This document shows positions 49,426-59,311 of a stretch of 64,000 bases of DNA, piece by piece (the stretch's first letter is position 1; each line of letters begins with the position of its first letter). The notes under the pieces are model-generated. The model worked only from the letters and a program-made list of their open reading frames with translations. It searched no databases and was not told the origin of the DNA. The stretch is from the NCBI RefSeq assembly GCF_009674605.1, contig NZ_WKJO01000001.1, positions 310,001 to 374,000 on the forward strand, written 5' to 3'. The stretch comes from Haloferax litoreum. Lineage in GTDB: Archaea > Halobacteriota > Halobacteria > Halobacteriales > Haloferacaceae. The position numbers and the translations under genes are program-made.

Positions 49426-50286
49426 ATGAAAATCGGATTTATCGGCGGCAGCGGCATCTACGAAGCACTGCCCCTCGAGAACACGCGCGAAGAACCGGTC
49501 GACACACCCTTCGGTGAACCCTCCACGACACCAATCGTCGGTGAGTTCGGTGAGACTGGCCGCGAAGTCGTATTCCTCCCGCGACACGGCCCCGACCACC
49601 AGCACTCGCCGACGACGCTCCCGTACCGTGCGAACATCTTCGCGCTGAAGAAACTCGGCGTGACGCACATCCTCGCCAGCAACGCTGTCGGGAGTCTGAA
49701 AGAAGACCTGCCACCACAGACGCTCGTCGTCCCCGACCAGATTTACGACCGCACGAAGCACCGCCCCCTCACCTTCTTCGACGAGGGTATCGTCGTCCAC
49801 CAACCGTTCGCGATGCCGTACGACGAAGAACTCGTCTCCATCCTCGCCGAGGCCGCCGAGGAAGCGACGGACGCGACGGTCCAAGAAGGTGGCACCTACG
49901 TCTGCATCGAAGGCCCCTCGTACTCCACGAAGGCCGAGAGCGAGCACTACCGCGCACAGGGGTGGGACATCATCGGCATGACCACGATTCCGGAGGCGAA
50001 ACTCGCCCGTGAGGCCGAGATTGCCTACGCGACCATCACCGGTGTCACCGACTACGACGTCTGGAAAGAAGACAGCGAAGTCACGCTCGACGAGGTGCTG
50101 AAGAACGCCGCCGCCAACGAGGAGGCAATCAAGGACACTGTCGAGGCCGCCATTCGAAAGATTCCAGACGACCACGAGACGGACAGTCACTCCGCACTCG
50201 AAGGCACCATCAACACGCCCGACGAGGCCATCCCCGCAGAGACGAAAGCGAAACTCGCACCACTCATCGAGCGGTACGTCGAGTAA
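49426..50286 (+). CDS. mtnP: S-methyl-5'-thioadenosine phosphorylase
   Basis: A 286-residue MTAP/PNP-family phosphorylase: IGFIGGSGIYEALPL, VVFLPRHGPDHQHSPTTLPYRANIF, SNAVGSLKEDLPP, CIEGPSYSTKAES and IIGMTTIPEAKLAREAEI. It splits MTA to adenine and methylthioribose-1-phosphate in methionine salvage. The ATG at 49426 has gattttgtgc about 28 bases upstream. Confidence 0.94.
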   Translation: MKIGFIGGSGIYEALPLENTREEPVDTPFGEPSTTPIVGEFGETGREVVFLPRHGPDHQHSPTTLPYRANIFALKKLGVTHILASNAVGSLKEDLPPQTLVVPDQIYDRTKHRPLTFFDEGIVVHQPFAMPYDEELVSILAEAAEEATDATVQEGGTYVCIEGPSYSTKAESEHYRAQGWDIIGMTTIPEAKLAREAEIAYATITGVTDYDVWKEDSEVTLDEVLKNAAANEEAIKDTVEAAIRKIPDDHETDSHSALEGTINTPDEAIPAETKAKLAPLIERYVE

Positions 50287-50415
50287 GCGAGCGACAGGTG
50301 TCTCGGTAGTCGAAACGGTATCTGTGGGCACCTCGCAACGAGAGCGGGCGACGGTGCAAAAGTGTACACACAGCTAGGTGAACTTTCATAACCCTCCGTC
50401 ACCGTCGTCTACGGA

Positions 50416-50790
50416 ATGAGTTCTTCTGATAGAGTGACCGTCGAAGACGTCATGTCCACGCCGCTCGAGATGATTTCGAAAGACGCGACAGTGATGGAGG
50501 CGGTTCAGCAGATGCGCGAGAAGGATATCAACGCACTCGTCGTTCGGACCACGCCGCGGGCGATTGTCAGCAGTACGGACGTCCTCGACGCCATCGCTGA
50601 CGGAAAGGACGTCTCGAAACTGAAAGTGACCGACGTGATGACGACCGACGTCGAGACTGCGACCCCCGACCTCTACATGGAGGAGGTTGCCGCGATGATG
50701 ACCTCCTACGGTATCAAACACCTCCCTGTCGTCGACGACGACTACGTCGGGATGATTTCCTCGACTGACGTCACCGCTCACCTGTCGTAA
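50416..50790 (+). CDS. CBS-pair protein
   Basis: A 124-residue stand-alone pair of CBS domains: VEDVMSTPLEMISKDATVMEAVQQM and VTDVMTTDVETATPDLYMEEVAAMM, each ending in a xDV/STD strand. Such modules bind adenosine ligands and regulate partners. Leaderless, with ctttcataac at about -28. Confidence 0.9.
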   Translation: MSSSDRVTVEDVMSTPLEMISKDATVMEAVQQMREKDINALVVRTTPRAIVSSTDVLDAIADGKDVSKLKVTDVMTTDVETATPDLYMEEVAAMMTSYGIKHLPVVDDDYVGMISSTDVTAHLS

Positions 50791-50823
50791 TCACGGTCGC
50801 AAAATCGCAGTGTGCGTTTGCCC

Positions 50824-51849
50824 TCAGTCGAGGGCGACTGCTTCGACTTCTTGTTCGCCGTCTGCTTCCTCTGTGTCCAGTCCCTCGTCGTCGTCCGCGT
50901 GCTGGTCGAACACCTCGGGATTCTGTATCCAGAGGTCACCGAACAGTTCGTCCTGTTCGAGGTAGACCGTGCTCCTGTGTGCGAGGAACAACAGCGCGAG
51001 GTACGTCGTCATCACGGTGTCTGCAACGTGGCGAATCTCTCGGAAGAGCACCTCGTCGCGTCCCTTCTCGTAGTGTTCTGTGAGCACGTCGCCCACTTCT
51101 TCGACGATTGCTTCGATGTCCTCGTTGTGGGCCGTGCCGGTCACGTCGTCTTCGGTCGGTTCGCCAGCGCCGCGCATGTCGCCCGCGGCGTGGTAGTCGA
51201 GCGTCTGCGTCCCGCGAGAAAACCCGCGGGGTGATTCGGAGGTGTCGTACTCGCGGCGGCGTTTCCACCACGACCCACGCTCTGCTTCGCGGAGTTCGTG
51301 GACGAGTTCGTCCAGCGTCTCCGGCGACCCACGGGCATGCTTGCGTTCGAGGCGACGGTCCATCTCCGCTTCCAGTGATGCGATGGGGTCGAATCCGGGC
51401 GCGCCGTCGTCGTCCGGACGGCCGCCCTCTGCGCCACCCTGCATGGCGAGTTCCCACGGTTCGAGTTCCTCCTCGTCCGGTTCGTCCGGTGCGAGCAGTT
51501 CGTCCGACTTCATCCGCAAGAGGACGCTCGCGTAGAACAGTGCCCGCCCGGTGGTCCGGAGGTCCATCGCGTCGAGTCGTTCGAGGAAGGCGTCCGTGAC
51601 CTCGACGATGTCGATGTCCCACGGGTCGATGTCTCCCTCTTTGGCGAGTTGGACGAGCAGTTCGACGGGTTCGACTTCGTCGTCGTCGGACTCCGACACG
51701 TCGTCCGGGAGGACGTCGTCTACTGCCCCTTCTTCGGGCGCGTCGGTTCCGTCGTCGAGGGCCGCGTCGCCAGAGAACTGAAACGTCTCACTGTCGTCGG
51801 ACTCGCCACGGTCCCGCGTCAGGTTGAGTTCCGGGATGTCGTCAGTCAT
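50824..51849 (-). CDS. scpA: Segregation and condensation protein ScpA
   Basis: A 341-residue kleisin. An acidic N-tail (1-50) precedes the conserved PVELLVQLAKEGDIDPWDIDIVEVTDAFL, which contacts the SMC neck, and ATGRALFYASVLLRMKSDELL. A disordered middle and a C-terminal winged-helix (VLFREIRHVADTVMTTYLALLFLAHRSTVYLEQDELFGDL) bind the SMC head. The ATG at 51849 overlaps the smc end by 8 bases; an upstream in-frame extension lies inside smc and is rejected. No ScpB gene is nearby. Confidence 0.92.
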   Translation of the reverse strand: MTDDIPELNLTRDRGESDDSETFQFSGDAALDDGTDAPEEGAVDDVLPDDVSESDDDEVEPVELLVQLAKEGDIDPWDIDIVEVTDAFLERLDAMDLRTTGRALFYASVLLRMKSDELLAPDEPDEEELEPWELAMQGGAEGGRPDDDGAPGFDPIASLEAEMDRRLERKHARGSPETLDELVHELREAERGSWWKRRREYDTSESPRGFSRGTQTLDYHAAGDMRGAGEPTEDDVTGTAHNEDIEAIVEEVGDVLTEHYEKGRDEVLFREIRHVADTVMTTYLALLFLAHRSTVYLEQDELFGDLWIQNPEVFDQHADDDEGLDTEEADGEQEVEAVALD

Positions 51850-54800
51850 CCGCCGGAACCTCCGGTTCCGCCGCAGTCTCGTCGCTGCTGTCACCACCGT
51901 CGTCGTCGCTGTCGCTGCCGCCGGTATCGTCGCCAGCATCACTGTCGGGTCCGGAACCGTCCTCCGAGTCACCGCCCTCGCCACCGCCGAACTGGATACC
52001 GGTGACGGCACTGACGTTGTCTCCTTGCATCGTCACACCGATTGCACGTTCGGCGCGTTCGAGCAGGGCAGAGCGGTGCGAGACGACCACGAACTGGGCG
52101 TCGCCGGCCAAGTCGTCGACCATCTGACCGACGCGTTCGGCGTTCGCGGCGTCGAGGAAGGCGTCGACTTCGTCGAGTGCGTAGAACGGGGCGGGGTTGT
52201 GTCGCTGGATGGCGAAGATGAACGCGAGCGCCGTCAGCGACTTCTCGCCGCCGGACATCGCGTCGAGGCGCTGAATCGGCTTGTCGCCGGGTTGTGCCTT
52301 CATCGTCAGGCCTTCTTCGAACGGGTCTTCGGGGTTCTCCAAGTGGAGGTGTCCGGTCCCGTTCGAGAGTCGCTCGAAGATGTCGGTGAAGTTCTCGGCG
52401 ATGGCGTCGAACGACTCCATGAACGTCTGTTTCTTCTGTGACTCGTACTGCTCGATGCGCTCTTGGATGGCGTCACGCTCTTCGACCAGCACGTCGCGGC
52501 GTTCCTGAAGGTCTTCGAGGTCGGCCTTCACGTCGTCGTACTCGTCGATGGCGAGCATGTTGACCGGTTCGAGTGCCTCCATCTCTTCGGTGAGGCGTTC
52601 GATTTCGGATTCGACCGTACTGTGGTCGGGTATCTCCTCTGGGTCGTAGTCGCCGACCTGCGCTTCGAGTTCGTCTATCTCCCACTCGAGGCGTTCTGCG
52701 GCCGATTGCAGACTCTCCAGTTTGGACTCGACGGCGTTGACGCGGTCTTTCTTCTCGTCGCGGGCGGTGCGCGCCTCACGAAGGTCGCCTTGGAGTTCGC
52801 GGCGGTCTTCTTTGAGGTCGACCAGTTCCTCTTCGAGTTCTGCGACGGCCTCACGCTTCGCGTCGAGGTCGTCTTCGCGGTCTTCTATCTTCGACTCGGC
52901 GTCCGTGATGGTCTCGCGCGCCTCGGCCTTGCGGTTCTGGGCGGCCTCGACCGTGTCGTGGAGGTCGTCCACCGCGTCTTCGGCGTACTGCTTCTCCAGT
53001 TGAATCTCGTTGAGGCGACCATCGAGGGTACTCATCCGGTCTTCGAGTTCGTCGATATCGGCCCGAACCTCGTCCGCGCGAGCGGTGAGTTCCGGAATCT
53101 CCGAGTCGGCAAGTTCGCGCTCGATGTCTTCGATATCGGACTCGACGGCGGTGATTTTCTCGTCGTACGCGGCGATTTCGTCGTCGAGGTCCGACATCTG
53201 CTCGTCGACCGACTCACGCTCGGACTGGAGTTCGTCGAGTCGGTCGTTCAACCGGTCGATTTCGACCTCTGCGTTCTCGATATCCTCTTCGGCATCCTCG
53301 ATTTCGCGCTCTATCGCGCGAACTTGGTCTGCCGCGTCGGAGGCCCGGCCACGGGCGTCCTCCAGGTCGTCGTCGATGTCCCGGATTTCGCCGTTGAGTG
53401 ACCGGCGACGGTCTTCGAGTGTGGTAATCTCCTTGGCGATGCGTTCGAGGCGTCCCTCACCCGACTTCGAAAAGGAGTAGCGAGAACCGCCGCCGGACCC
53501 ACCGGTCATCGCGCCGGAGCGTTCGACTAGGTCACCGTCGAGGGTGACCATGCGGTAGTCGCCCATCAGGTCGCGGGCAGTCTGCATGTCTTCGACGACG
53601 AGTGTCGACCCGAGGACGTACGAGAAGATAGATTCGTACTGACTGTCGTAGTCGACGAGGTTGCGAGCGAAGTCCACGACACCCGGATGCGACGGTTTGC
53701 GCGGCAGTCCGCGGTTGTCCATCTTCGTGATGGGCAAGAACGTCGCGCGACCCGCGTTCCGGGACTTCAGGTGGTCGATACAGGACGACCCCACGCCGTC
53801 GTCGTCGACGACGACGTTTGCGAGGCGGCCACCAGCGGCCGTCTCACAGGCTTTCGCGTACTCGCCGTCGACGGACCCGAGTTGACCGACTGCGCCGTGG
53901 ACACCGGACATACCGGCGTTGAGGATGGTCGTGACCGCACGCGGCCACGAGTTGTCGCCGTCCGACCCGGCCCGCGCTTCGAGGCGAGCGTACTCGGACT
54001 GCTTGGTCTGGAGTTCGTCGTTGACCTCCGAGAGTTCGTCTTTCAACTCGGCTTTCTCGGCCTGCAAGTCCTCGATGACGCCGTCTATCTTCGATTTGTT
54101 CTTCGCGGCAGTGTCGAGTTCGCTGTGCAGGTCCGAGAGCGTCGCCTTCAGTTCGGGGATGCGTTCGTGGGCGGCGTCGATGTCGGCTTGCGTCTCAGAA
54201 ATCTCGTTCGAGCGACGACGCGCGTCGTCGAGGAGGCGGTCTTTGGCACGCTGACGGTCGTTCTTCTCGTCTTTGTACGCGTCGACCGTCTCTTTCTTCT
54301 CGGCGAGTTCGGATTTCAGTTCGTCGAACTCGGTGTCGACCGAGTCGATTTCGGCCTGTACTTCGGAGAGTTCGACCTGCTTGGACTGGATGTCGCTCTT
54401 GACGGACGCCTTCTCAACTTTTATCTCGCGGATGTCGCCCGACAGGTCGTCTATCTTCTCTTGCTTGCGGTCGATATCGACGAACGCCTTCCGCCGTTCG
54501 GCCTCGGCGTCGTCGCGTTTCTCTTCGGCCGCTTCGATGGAGTTCTCGAGGCGTGCGATGTCGCCTTTTATCTCCTCCATCTCGGACTTGATGCGGAGTT
54601 GTTCGTCCTCGCCCTTCCGCTCGATTTCGTGCGTGAGGTCTTCGAGGTCCTCTTCGAGACGGGTGACTTTCCCCTGTCGTTCGTCGAGTTCCGCGCGGAG
54701 GCTTTCGAGGTCTGATTCGGTCGAGTCGATGCGAGACTCGGTCCGCGAGAGGTCGTCGCGCTTGTCTTCGAGTTCCGCGGCTTTCAGGTAGCCTTCGTAC

Positions 54801-55537
54801 TCTTCTCTCTCGTCGCGGAGACCCTTGTACTGGAGCGCCGTCTCGCGTTCGTCGGCGAGTTGGTCGAGGCGCGTCTCCTTTTCTCCGATGCGGAGGTCCG
54901 CTTCGTCGACACGTTCTTCGACCGCTTCGAGTTCGCCGAACGCGGCGTCTTTCTTCTCGTCGAACTCGGCGACGCCCGCGATTTCGTCGATGATGCCACG
55001 ACGCTGGTAGGGCGTCATGTTGATAATCTCGGTCACGTCGCCCTGCATGACGACGTTGTAGCCCTCGGGCGTGATGCCGGCTTGCGCCAGCAGGTCTTTG
55101 ATGTCCGAGAGGTTGACCGAGCGTTCGTTGAGGTAGTAGTACGAGTAGTAGTTGTCTGGCGTCTCTTTGACGCGGCGCTTGATGGTTATCTCGTCGACGT
55201 CGCCGACGTTGTCCGTGCCGGCGGCGTTGACGACCTGTGACCGGTCGAGTGTTCCCTCGGAGTTGTCGAGGACGACGGTGACACTGGCTTCTTTCGGCCG
55301 CTTCGCTGCTTCGTCGCTCCCGTCGGCGTGGCCGGGGTTGTAGATGAGGTCCGTTAGCTTCTCGGCGCGAATCCCGCGGGTACGGGCGAGGCCGAGTGCG
55401 AAGAGCACCCCATCGATGATGTTCGACTTCCCGGAACCGTTCGGGCCCGTAACGACCGTGAAATCCTCGTAGAACGGGATGCGGGTCGGCCGCCCGAAGC
55501 TCTTGAAACCGTCAAGGACGAGCTCTTTGATGTGCAT
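51842..55537 (-). CDS. smc: Chromosome segregation ATPase SMC
   Basis: A 1231-residue SMC. Walker A GPNGSGKSN at 31-39, N-terminal coiled coil (about 170-510), hinge (about 520-680; AGMSGVHGAVGQLG...YAKACETAAGGRLANVVVDDD), C-terminal coil (690-1050), signature LDAMSGGEKSLTALAFIFAI and Walker B FYALDEVDAFLD. A 50-residue Asp/Ser-rich tail is extra. With ScpA, encoded next and overlapping, it loops and compacts the chromosome. Confidence 0.95.
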   Translation of the reverse strand: MHIKELVLDGFKSFGRPTRIPFYEDFTVVTGPNGSGKSNIIDGVLFALGLARTRGIRAEKLTDLIYNPGHADGSDEAAKRPKEASVTVVLDNSEGTLDRSQVVNAAGTDNVGDVDEITIKRRVKETPDNYYSYYYLNERSVNLSDIKDLLAQAGITPEGYNVVMQGDVTEIINMTPYQRRGIIDEIAGVAEFDEKKDAAFGELEAVEERVDEADLRIGEKETRLDQLADERETALQYKGLRDEREEYEGYLKAAELEDKRDDLSRTESRIDSTESDLESLRAELDERQGKVTRLEEDLEDLTHEIERKGEDEQLRIKSEMEEIKGDIARLENSIEAAEEKRDDAEAERRKAFVDIDRKQEKIDDLSGDIREIKVEKASVKSDIQSKQVELSEVQAEIDSVDTEFDELKSELAEKKETVDAYKDEKNDRQRAKDRLLDDARRRSNEISETQADIDAAHERIPELKATLSDLHSELDTAAKNKSKIDGVIEDLQAEKAELKDELSEVNDELQTKQSEYARLEARAGSDGDNSWPRAVTTILNAGMSGVHGAVGQLGSVDGEYAKACETAAGGRLANVVVDDDGVGSSCIDHLKSRNAGRATFLPITKMDNRGLPRKPSHPGVVDFARNLVDYDSQYESIFSYVLGSTLVVEDMQTARDLMGDYRMVTLDGDLVERSGAMTGGSGGGSRYSFSKSGEGRLERIAKEITTLEDRRRSLNGEIRDIDDDLEDARGRASDAADQVRAIEREIEDAEEDIENAEVEIDRLNDRLDELQSERESVDEQMSDLDDEIAAYDEKITAVESDIEDIERELADSEIPELTARADEVRADIDELEDRMSTLDGRLNEIQLEKQYAEDAVDDLHDTVEAAQNRKAEARETITDAESKIEDREDDLDAKREAVAELEEELVDLKEDRRELQGDLREARTARDEKKDRVNAVESKLESLQSAAERLEWEIDELEAQVGDYDPEEIPDHSTVESEIERLTEEMEALEPVNMLAIDEYDDVKADLEDLQERRDVLVEERDAIQERIEQYESQKKQTFMESFDAIAENFTDIFERLSNGTGHLHLENPEDPFEEGLTMKAQPGDKPIQRLDAMSGGEKSLTALAFIFAIQRHNPAPFYALDEVDAFLDAANAERVGQMVDDLAGDAQFVVVSHRSALLERAERAIGVTMQGDNVSAVTGIQFGGGEGGDSEDGSGPDSDAGDDTGGSDSDDDGGDSSDETAAEPEVPADD

Positions 55538-55621
55538 GTGTTGGTGTTCGCGCGGGTGAGGCCCGCAAGGGTGACACGCCGTATGGACACAGAGCGTGCC
55601 TACGTGGACCAGCGCGCCCGA

Positions 55622-55924
55622 TTAGGCGACGATGATGTCGTCGTCGGGCGACTGACTTTCTTCTTCGTCAGAGTCGTCGGCCTCATCCGGTTTAGTCTCA
55701 TCGCCGTCGACTGGGTCCGCCGTCTCTGCGTCTTCGGGCGCCGCCTCTTCGGCAGGCGTCCAGTCGCCACGTCGACGCGGGGCGCGCGAGGGCACCTCGA
55801 CGTCGTTCGCGTCTTCGAGTTGGCGAAGTCGTTCTTTCGTCTCGACCAGCTCCTCGGTGAGTCCGTTCACCGCGGCCTGCAGCTCTGCAACCTTCGATTC
55901 GAGTTCCTCCACCCGATTGCTCAT
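55622..55924 (-). CDS. Small coiled-coil acidic protein upstream of smc (DUF7518-like)
   Basis: A 100-residue protein: residues 1-45 form a leucine-zipper-like coiled coil (VEELESKVAELQAAVNGL...TKERLRQLED), followed by an acidic disordered tail (EEAAPEDAETADPVDGDETK...). A short basic patch (RAPRRRG) lies between. A TATA-like CATTTATGTC (minus strand) is about 27 bases before the ATG at 55924, so it is transcribed toward smc, 84 bases upstream of it. Confidence 0.72.
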   Translation of the reverse strand: MSNRVEELESKVAELQAAVNGLTEELVETKERLRQLEDANDVEVPSRAPRRRGDWTPAEEAAPEDAETADPVDGDETKPDEADDSDEEESQSPDDDIIVA

Positions 55925-56059
55925 GCGTACAATAGCCCCGCGCGTGAGACATAAATGTGCGTCAGACAATCACCGAAAATGTGATACGTGCGCGAACTAA
56001 CGCGCGTCTCTTCACTCGCAACGGGGGAGTCCGGTGCCAGTTCCCGACGTGCGGCCGAC

Positions 56060-57409
56060 TCACTCCTCGCGCACGTCGCTCTCCGCATCTTCGCGGTACG
56101 ACTCTGTCACCGTCCCGCGGAACGAGCGGACCGCGTCGAGATACGACTCACGAGACCGTTTTCGGTTCTTCGCCGCGCGAAGGTCGTTCATGGCCTCCGG
56201 GTCGGTGAGCACGTCGACGAGCGTGCAAGCCGTGAGTTTCGCCGGGACGACGTACGCCATCTCCTCGTCGACGACGCGGAAGTCGCGGGCGTGGACGGCC
56301 CCGTCGAATCCCCCGGTCCACGGGTGGAGACCGGGGACGAGTTGGGTGATATCGCCCATGTCAGTCGACCCAGAGAGGTGCGGGCGGCCCTCGGTGACGG
56401 CGTCCGGGCCGACGATATCGCGGGCGTTCGCCTCGTAGAGCGACGCGAGCGTCTGGTTCGTCCGAAGCGGCATGTAGCCCGGATAGTCCTCGATTTCGAC
56501 GTCGCCGCCGATGGCCATCGCACCCGACGAGAGGGCGCGGTTGACCGACTCGTTCGCCTCCGAGACTGCCTCGATAGAGGCCGCACGGACGTACGACTCC
56601 ATCGTGACCTCGGCCGGGACGACGTTTACCCCGTCGCCGCCGCGGGTGACAATCGGATGGACGCGAACGTGGTCGTCGTCGCGGAAGGTCTCGCGCAGCG
56701 CGTTCACCGCGTTCATGCCGAGCATCGCCGCGTTGAGCGCGTTGACGCCCTCCTCTGGGGCCGCACCGGCGTGCGCTTCGGTCCCCCGGTAGGTGACGAA
56801 CTTCCCGACGAACCCGTTGGTCGAGAAGTTGCTCGTGACCTCGCGCTCCGGCGTGTTGCTGCCGGCGTGCATCATCACCGCGGCGTCCCAGTCGTCGACG
56901 TAGCCGCGGCGAATGAGTTCCTGTTTACCGCCGAAGAATTCGATATCGCCCGATTCGTGGAGTCCGCGGCGGTAATCGAGGTCGAGGTACTCCTCGGCCG
57001 GGACGGCGACGAACTCGACAGCGCCGTCGAGGTCGTCGACGACGCCGCTCGCGACGAGTCCGAACGCGGTTCCGACGAGGTTTGCGAGTTGCGCGTTGTG
57101 GCCGCAGGCGTGAACTGCGCCGGTGTCCGGGTCGGCGTGTGGATGGTCGGGGTTGACGAGGGCATCGAGTTCGCCGAGGACGGCGGCGACGAAGTCACCG
57201 GACCCTGCTCGGGCGCGAGCGCCGGTGATGGCGAGTTCCGTCTCCACGTCGAGACCGAGGTCCTCGAATATCGAGACGACCTTCGCAGTCGTCTTTACTT
57301 CCTTGTAGCCGAGTTCTGGTTCGGCCTGCACGTCCTTGGCGAAGGCGACGATGTCCTCGGCGTGGGCGTCGATGGCGTCACAGACGCGGGCTTTGAGTTC
57401 CTCGGTCAT
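56060..57409 (-). CDS. M20-family amidohydrolase/peptidase
   Basis: A 449-residue M20D-like metallo-amidohydrolase: HACGHNAQLANLVGTAFGL, PAEEYLDLDY, MMHAGSN, dimerisation domain (FVTYRGTEAHAGAAPEEGVNALNA) and a late GSTDMGDITQLVPGLHPW with the last His ligand. It could hydrolyse N-acyl amino acids or aminobenzoyl-glutamate; the specific substrate is unknown. Start at ATG 57409 rather than the longer ORF upstream. Divergent from gatB. Confidence 0.9.
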   Translation of the reverse strand: MTEELKARVCDAIDAHAEDIVAFAKDVQAEPELGYKEVKTTAKVVSIFEDLGLDVETELAITGARARAGSGDFVAAVLGELDALVNPDHPHADPDTGAVHACGHNAQLANLVGTAFGLVASGVVDDLDGAVEFVAVPAEEYLDLDYRRGLHESGDIEFFGGKQELIRRGYVDDWDAAVMMHAGSNTPEREVTSNFSTNGFVGKFVTYRGTEAHAGAAPEEGVNALNAAMLGMNAVNALRETFRDDDHVRVHPIVTRGGDGVNVVPAEVTMESYVRAASIEAVSEANESVNRALSSGAMAIGGDVEIEDYPGYMPLRTNQTLASLYEANARDIVGPDAVTEGRPHLSGSTDMGDITQLVPGLHPWTGGFDGAVHARDFRVVDEEMAYVVPAKLTACTLVDVLTDPEAMNDLRAAKNRKRSRESYLDAVRSFRGTVTESYREDAESDVREE

Positions 57410-57508
57410 CTGGTCTGCGTGTCGAGACGGGTCCAACCATGATAAGTGAAACCGCCCGCTCGCGCCCGTCCCGTTAGTCTTTAGCCCACCGCCGTCGAAG
57501 CGCGCCCA

Positions 57509-58999
57509 ATGACTGCGCAAGCGCTCGAACAGCGCGAACTCGCGGTCGTCATCGGGTTGGAAGTCCACGTGCAACTCGAGACGTCCACGAAGATTTTCTG
57601 TGGCTGTTCGACTGAGCCTGCCGAAGACGAGGAGCCGAACACCCGCGTGTGCCCGGTCTGTCTCGGGCTACCCGGCGCGCTCCCGGTACTCAACGAGTCG
57701 GCTGTCGAGTCGGCGGTCAAAATCGGGAAGGCGCTCGACGCCACCGTCGCCGAAGACACCCGGTTCCACCGGAAGAACTACTACTACCCCGACCTGCCCA
57801 AGAACTTCCAGATTACCCAGTACGACGCACCAATCTGCGCCGACGGAACGCTGGAAGTGTCCGTCGAAGGGAAACGCCGTGACATCGGCATCACCCGTGC
57901 CCACCTCGAAGAGGACCCCGGGAGCCTCCAGCACAAAGGTGGCAGCATCGACACCGCGGACTACACGCTCGTCAACTACAACCGCGCCGGCACGCCGCTG
58001 ATGGAAATCGTCACGGAACCCGACTTCCGAAGTCCGCAAGAGACCCGCGCGTTCCTCGCCAAACTCGAAGAGGTGCTCGAATACCTCGGTGTCTTCGACG
58101 CCACTCGCGACGGGTCGCTCCGTATCGACGCCAACATCTCGCTCGTCCCGGCCGACGAAGTCGACGACGACGGCACGATTTCGGACGAGGCGCTCGAAGC
58201 CGCGAACCGGACCGAGGTCAAGAACATCTCCAGCCACAAGGGCGCAGAGAAGGCTCTCGCGTACGAGGTCACTCGGCAGAAGAACGCCATCAAGCGCGGG
58301 CGTGCCATCGAACAGGAGACGCGCCACTGGGACGAGTCCCGCGGCATCACCGTCTCGATGCGGTCGAAGGAAGAAGAGAAAGACTACCGCTACTTCCAAG
58401 AGGCCGACCTCCCGCCACTGCAGGTCGCCCACTGGAAAGAAGAGATTCCGATTCCGGAACTGCCGGACGCCCGCCGCGAGCGTTTCCAGAGCGAGTACGG
58501 ACTGGACGAAGAGTCCGCATCGAAACTCACCTCCACGAAGGAAGTCGCCGACTTCTTCGAGGACGTCGCCGCCGAGTTCGACGCCGACCTCGCCGCGACG
58601 TGGGTCGCCGACAACCTGCTGGGCGAACTCAACTACCGTGACATGCTCATCACCGACGTGTCGGACCGACTCGACGAGTTTACGCGCCTCGTCGAACTCG
58701 TGAACGCAGACGAGGTGACGACGAAGAACGCCGAGGAAATCGTCCTCCGCAAGATGCTCGACGAGGGAACGGACCCCGACACCATCGTCGACGATGAGGG
58801 CCTCGGCAAGGCCGACGACGACGAAATCGGCGGGTTCGTGCAGGACGCTATCGACGAGAACCCCGACGCTGTCTCTGACTACCACGACGGCGAGGGCGGT
58901 GCGCTGAACTTCCTCGTCGGACAGGTCATGCAGAAGTCCAAGGGGAGCGCCGACCCCGGCACCGTGAATCAACTGCTCCGCGAGAAACTCGACGAGTAA
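57509..58999 (+). CDS. gatB: Glu-/Asp-tRNA amidotransferase subunit B (GatB)
   Basis: A 496-residue GatB: GLEVHVQLETSTKIFCGCS, RVCPVCLGLPGALPVLN (Cys pairs bind zinc), YYYPDLPKNFQITQYD, and a C-terminal YqeY domain (about 355-496). With GatA and GatC it amidates Glu-tRNAGln and Asp-tRNAAsn. GatA and GatC are not adjacent here. Confidence 0.96.
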   Translation: MTAQALEQRELAVVIGLEVHVQLETSTKIFCGCSTEPAEDEEPNTRVCPVCLGLPGALPVLNESAVESAVKIGKALDATVAEDTRFHRKNYYYPDLPKNFQITQYDAPICADGTLEVSVEGKRRDIGITRAHLEEDPGSLQHKGGSIDTADYTLVNYNRAGTPLMEIVTEPDFRSPQETRAFLAKLEEVLEYLGVFDATRDGSLRIDANISLVPADEVDDDGTISDEALEAANRTEVKNISSHKGAEKALAYEVTRQKNAIKRGRAIEQETRHWDESRGITVSMRSKEEEKDYRYFQEADLPPLQVAHWKEEIPIPELPDARRERFQSEYGLDEESASKLTSTKEVADFFEDVAAEFDADLAATWVADNLLGELNYRDMLITDVSDRLDEFTRLVELVNADEVTTKNAEEIVLRKMLDEGTDPDTIVDDEGLGKADDDEIGGFVQDAIDENPDAVSDYHDGEGGALNFLVGQVMQKSKGSADPGTVNQLLREKLDE

Positions 59000-59058
59000 C
59001 GACGCTCGTCACGCGACGGGCCGCGTCACTGATTTTCGTTTCGACCGGTCCGCCGCGG

Positions 59059-59238
59059 TTACGCCGTCTTGTGACGGACGTACTGCTCGAACGAGACGAA
59101 CTCGGTCGACCCACACGCGGCGCACTCGTCGGGGGCGCTGTAGTGATACGTTCCGTCTCTGTGCTCGACAGTCCCCGCATACACGACGTGGCATCCATCA
59201 CAGACGAACCGTTCGGGCAGTTCTGGGGTGTGCGACAT
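59059..59238 (-). CDS. Small zinc-ribbon protein (59 aa)
   Basis: A 59-residue ORF beginning MSHTPELPERFVCDGCHVVY with zinc half-sites VCDGCH (13-16) and CAACG (39-43), ending EQYVRHKTA. Third codon positions are GC-biased. Too short for standard callers. A rubredoxin/zinc-ribbon-like fold of a kind common in haloarchaea. Convergent with gatB. Confidence 0.8.
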   Translation of the reverse strand: MSHTPELPERFVCDGCHVVYAGTVEHRDGTYHYSAPDECAACGSTEFVSFEQYVRHKTA

Positions 59239-59311
59239 AGGTCTCTATTGTATCTCCACCCACATGATACTAGGTTGCCAGTAATCCTCGCCACGCCACC
59301 GCAATCGCACG

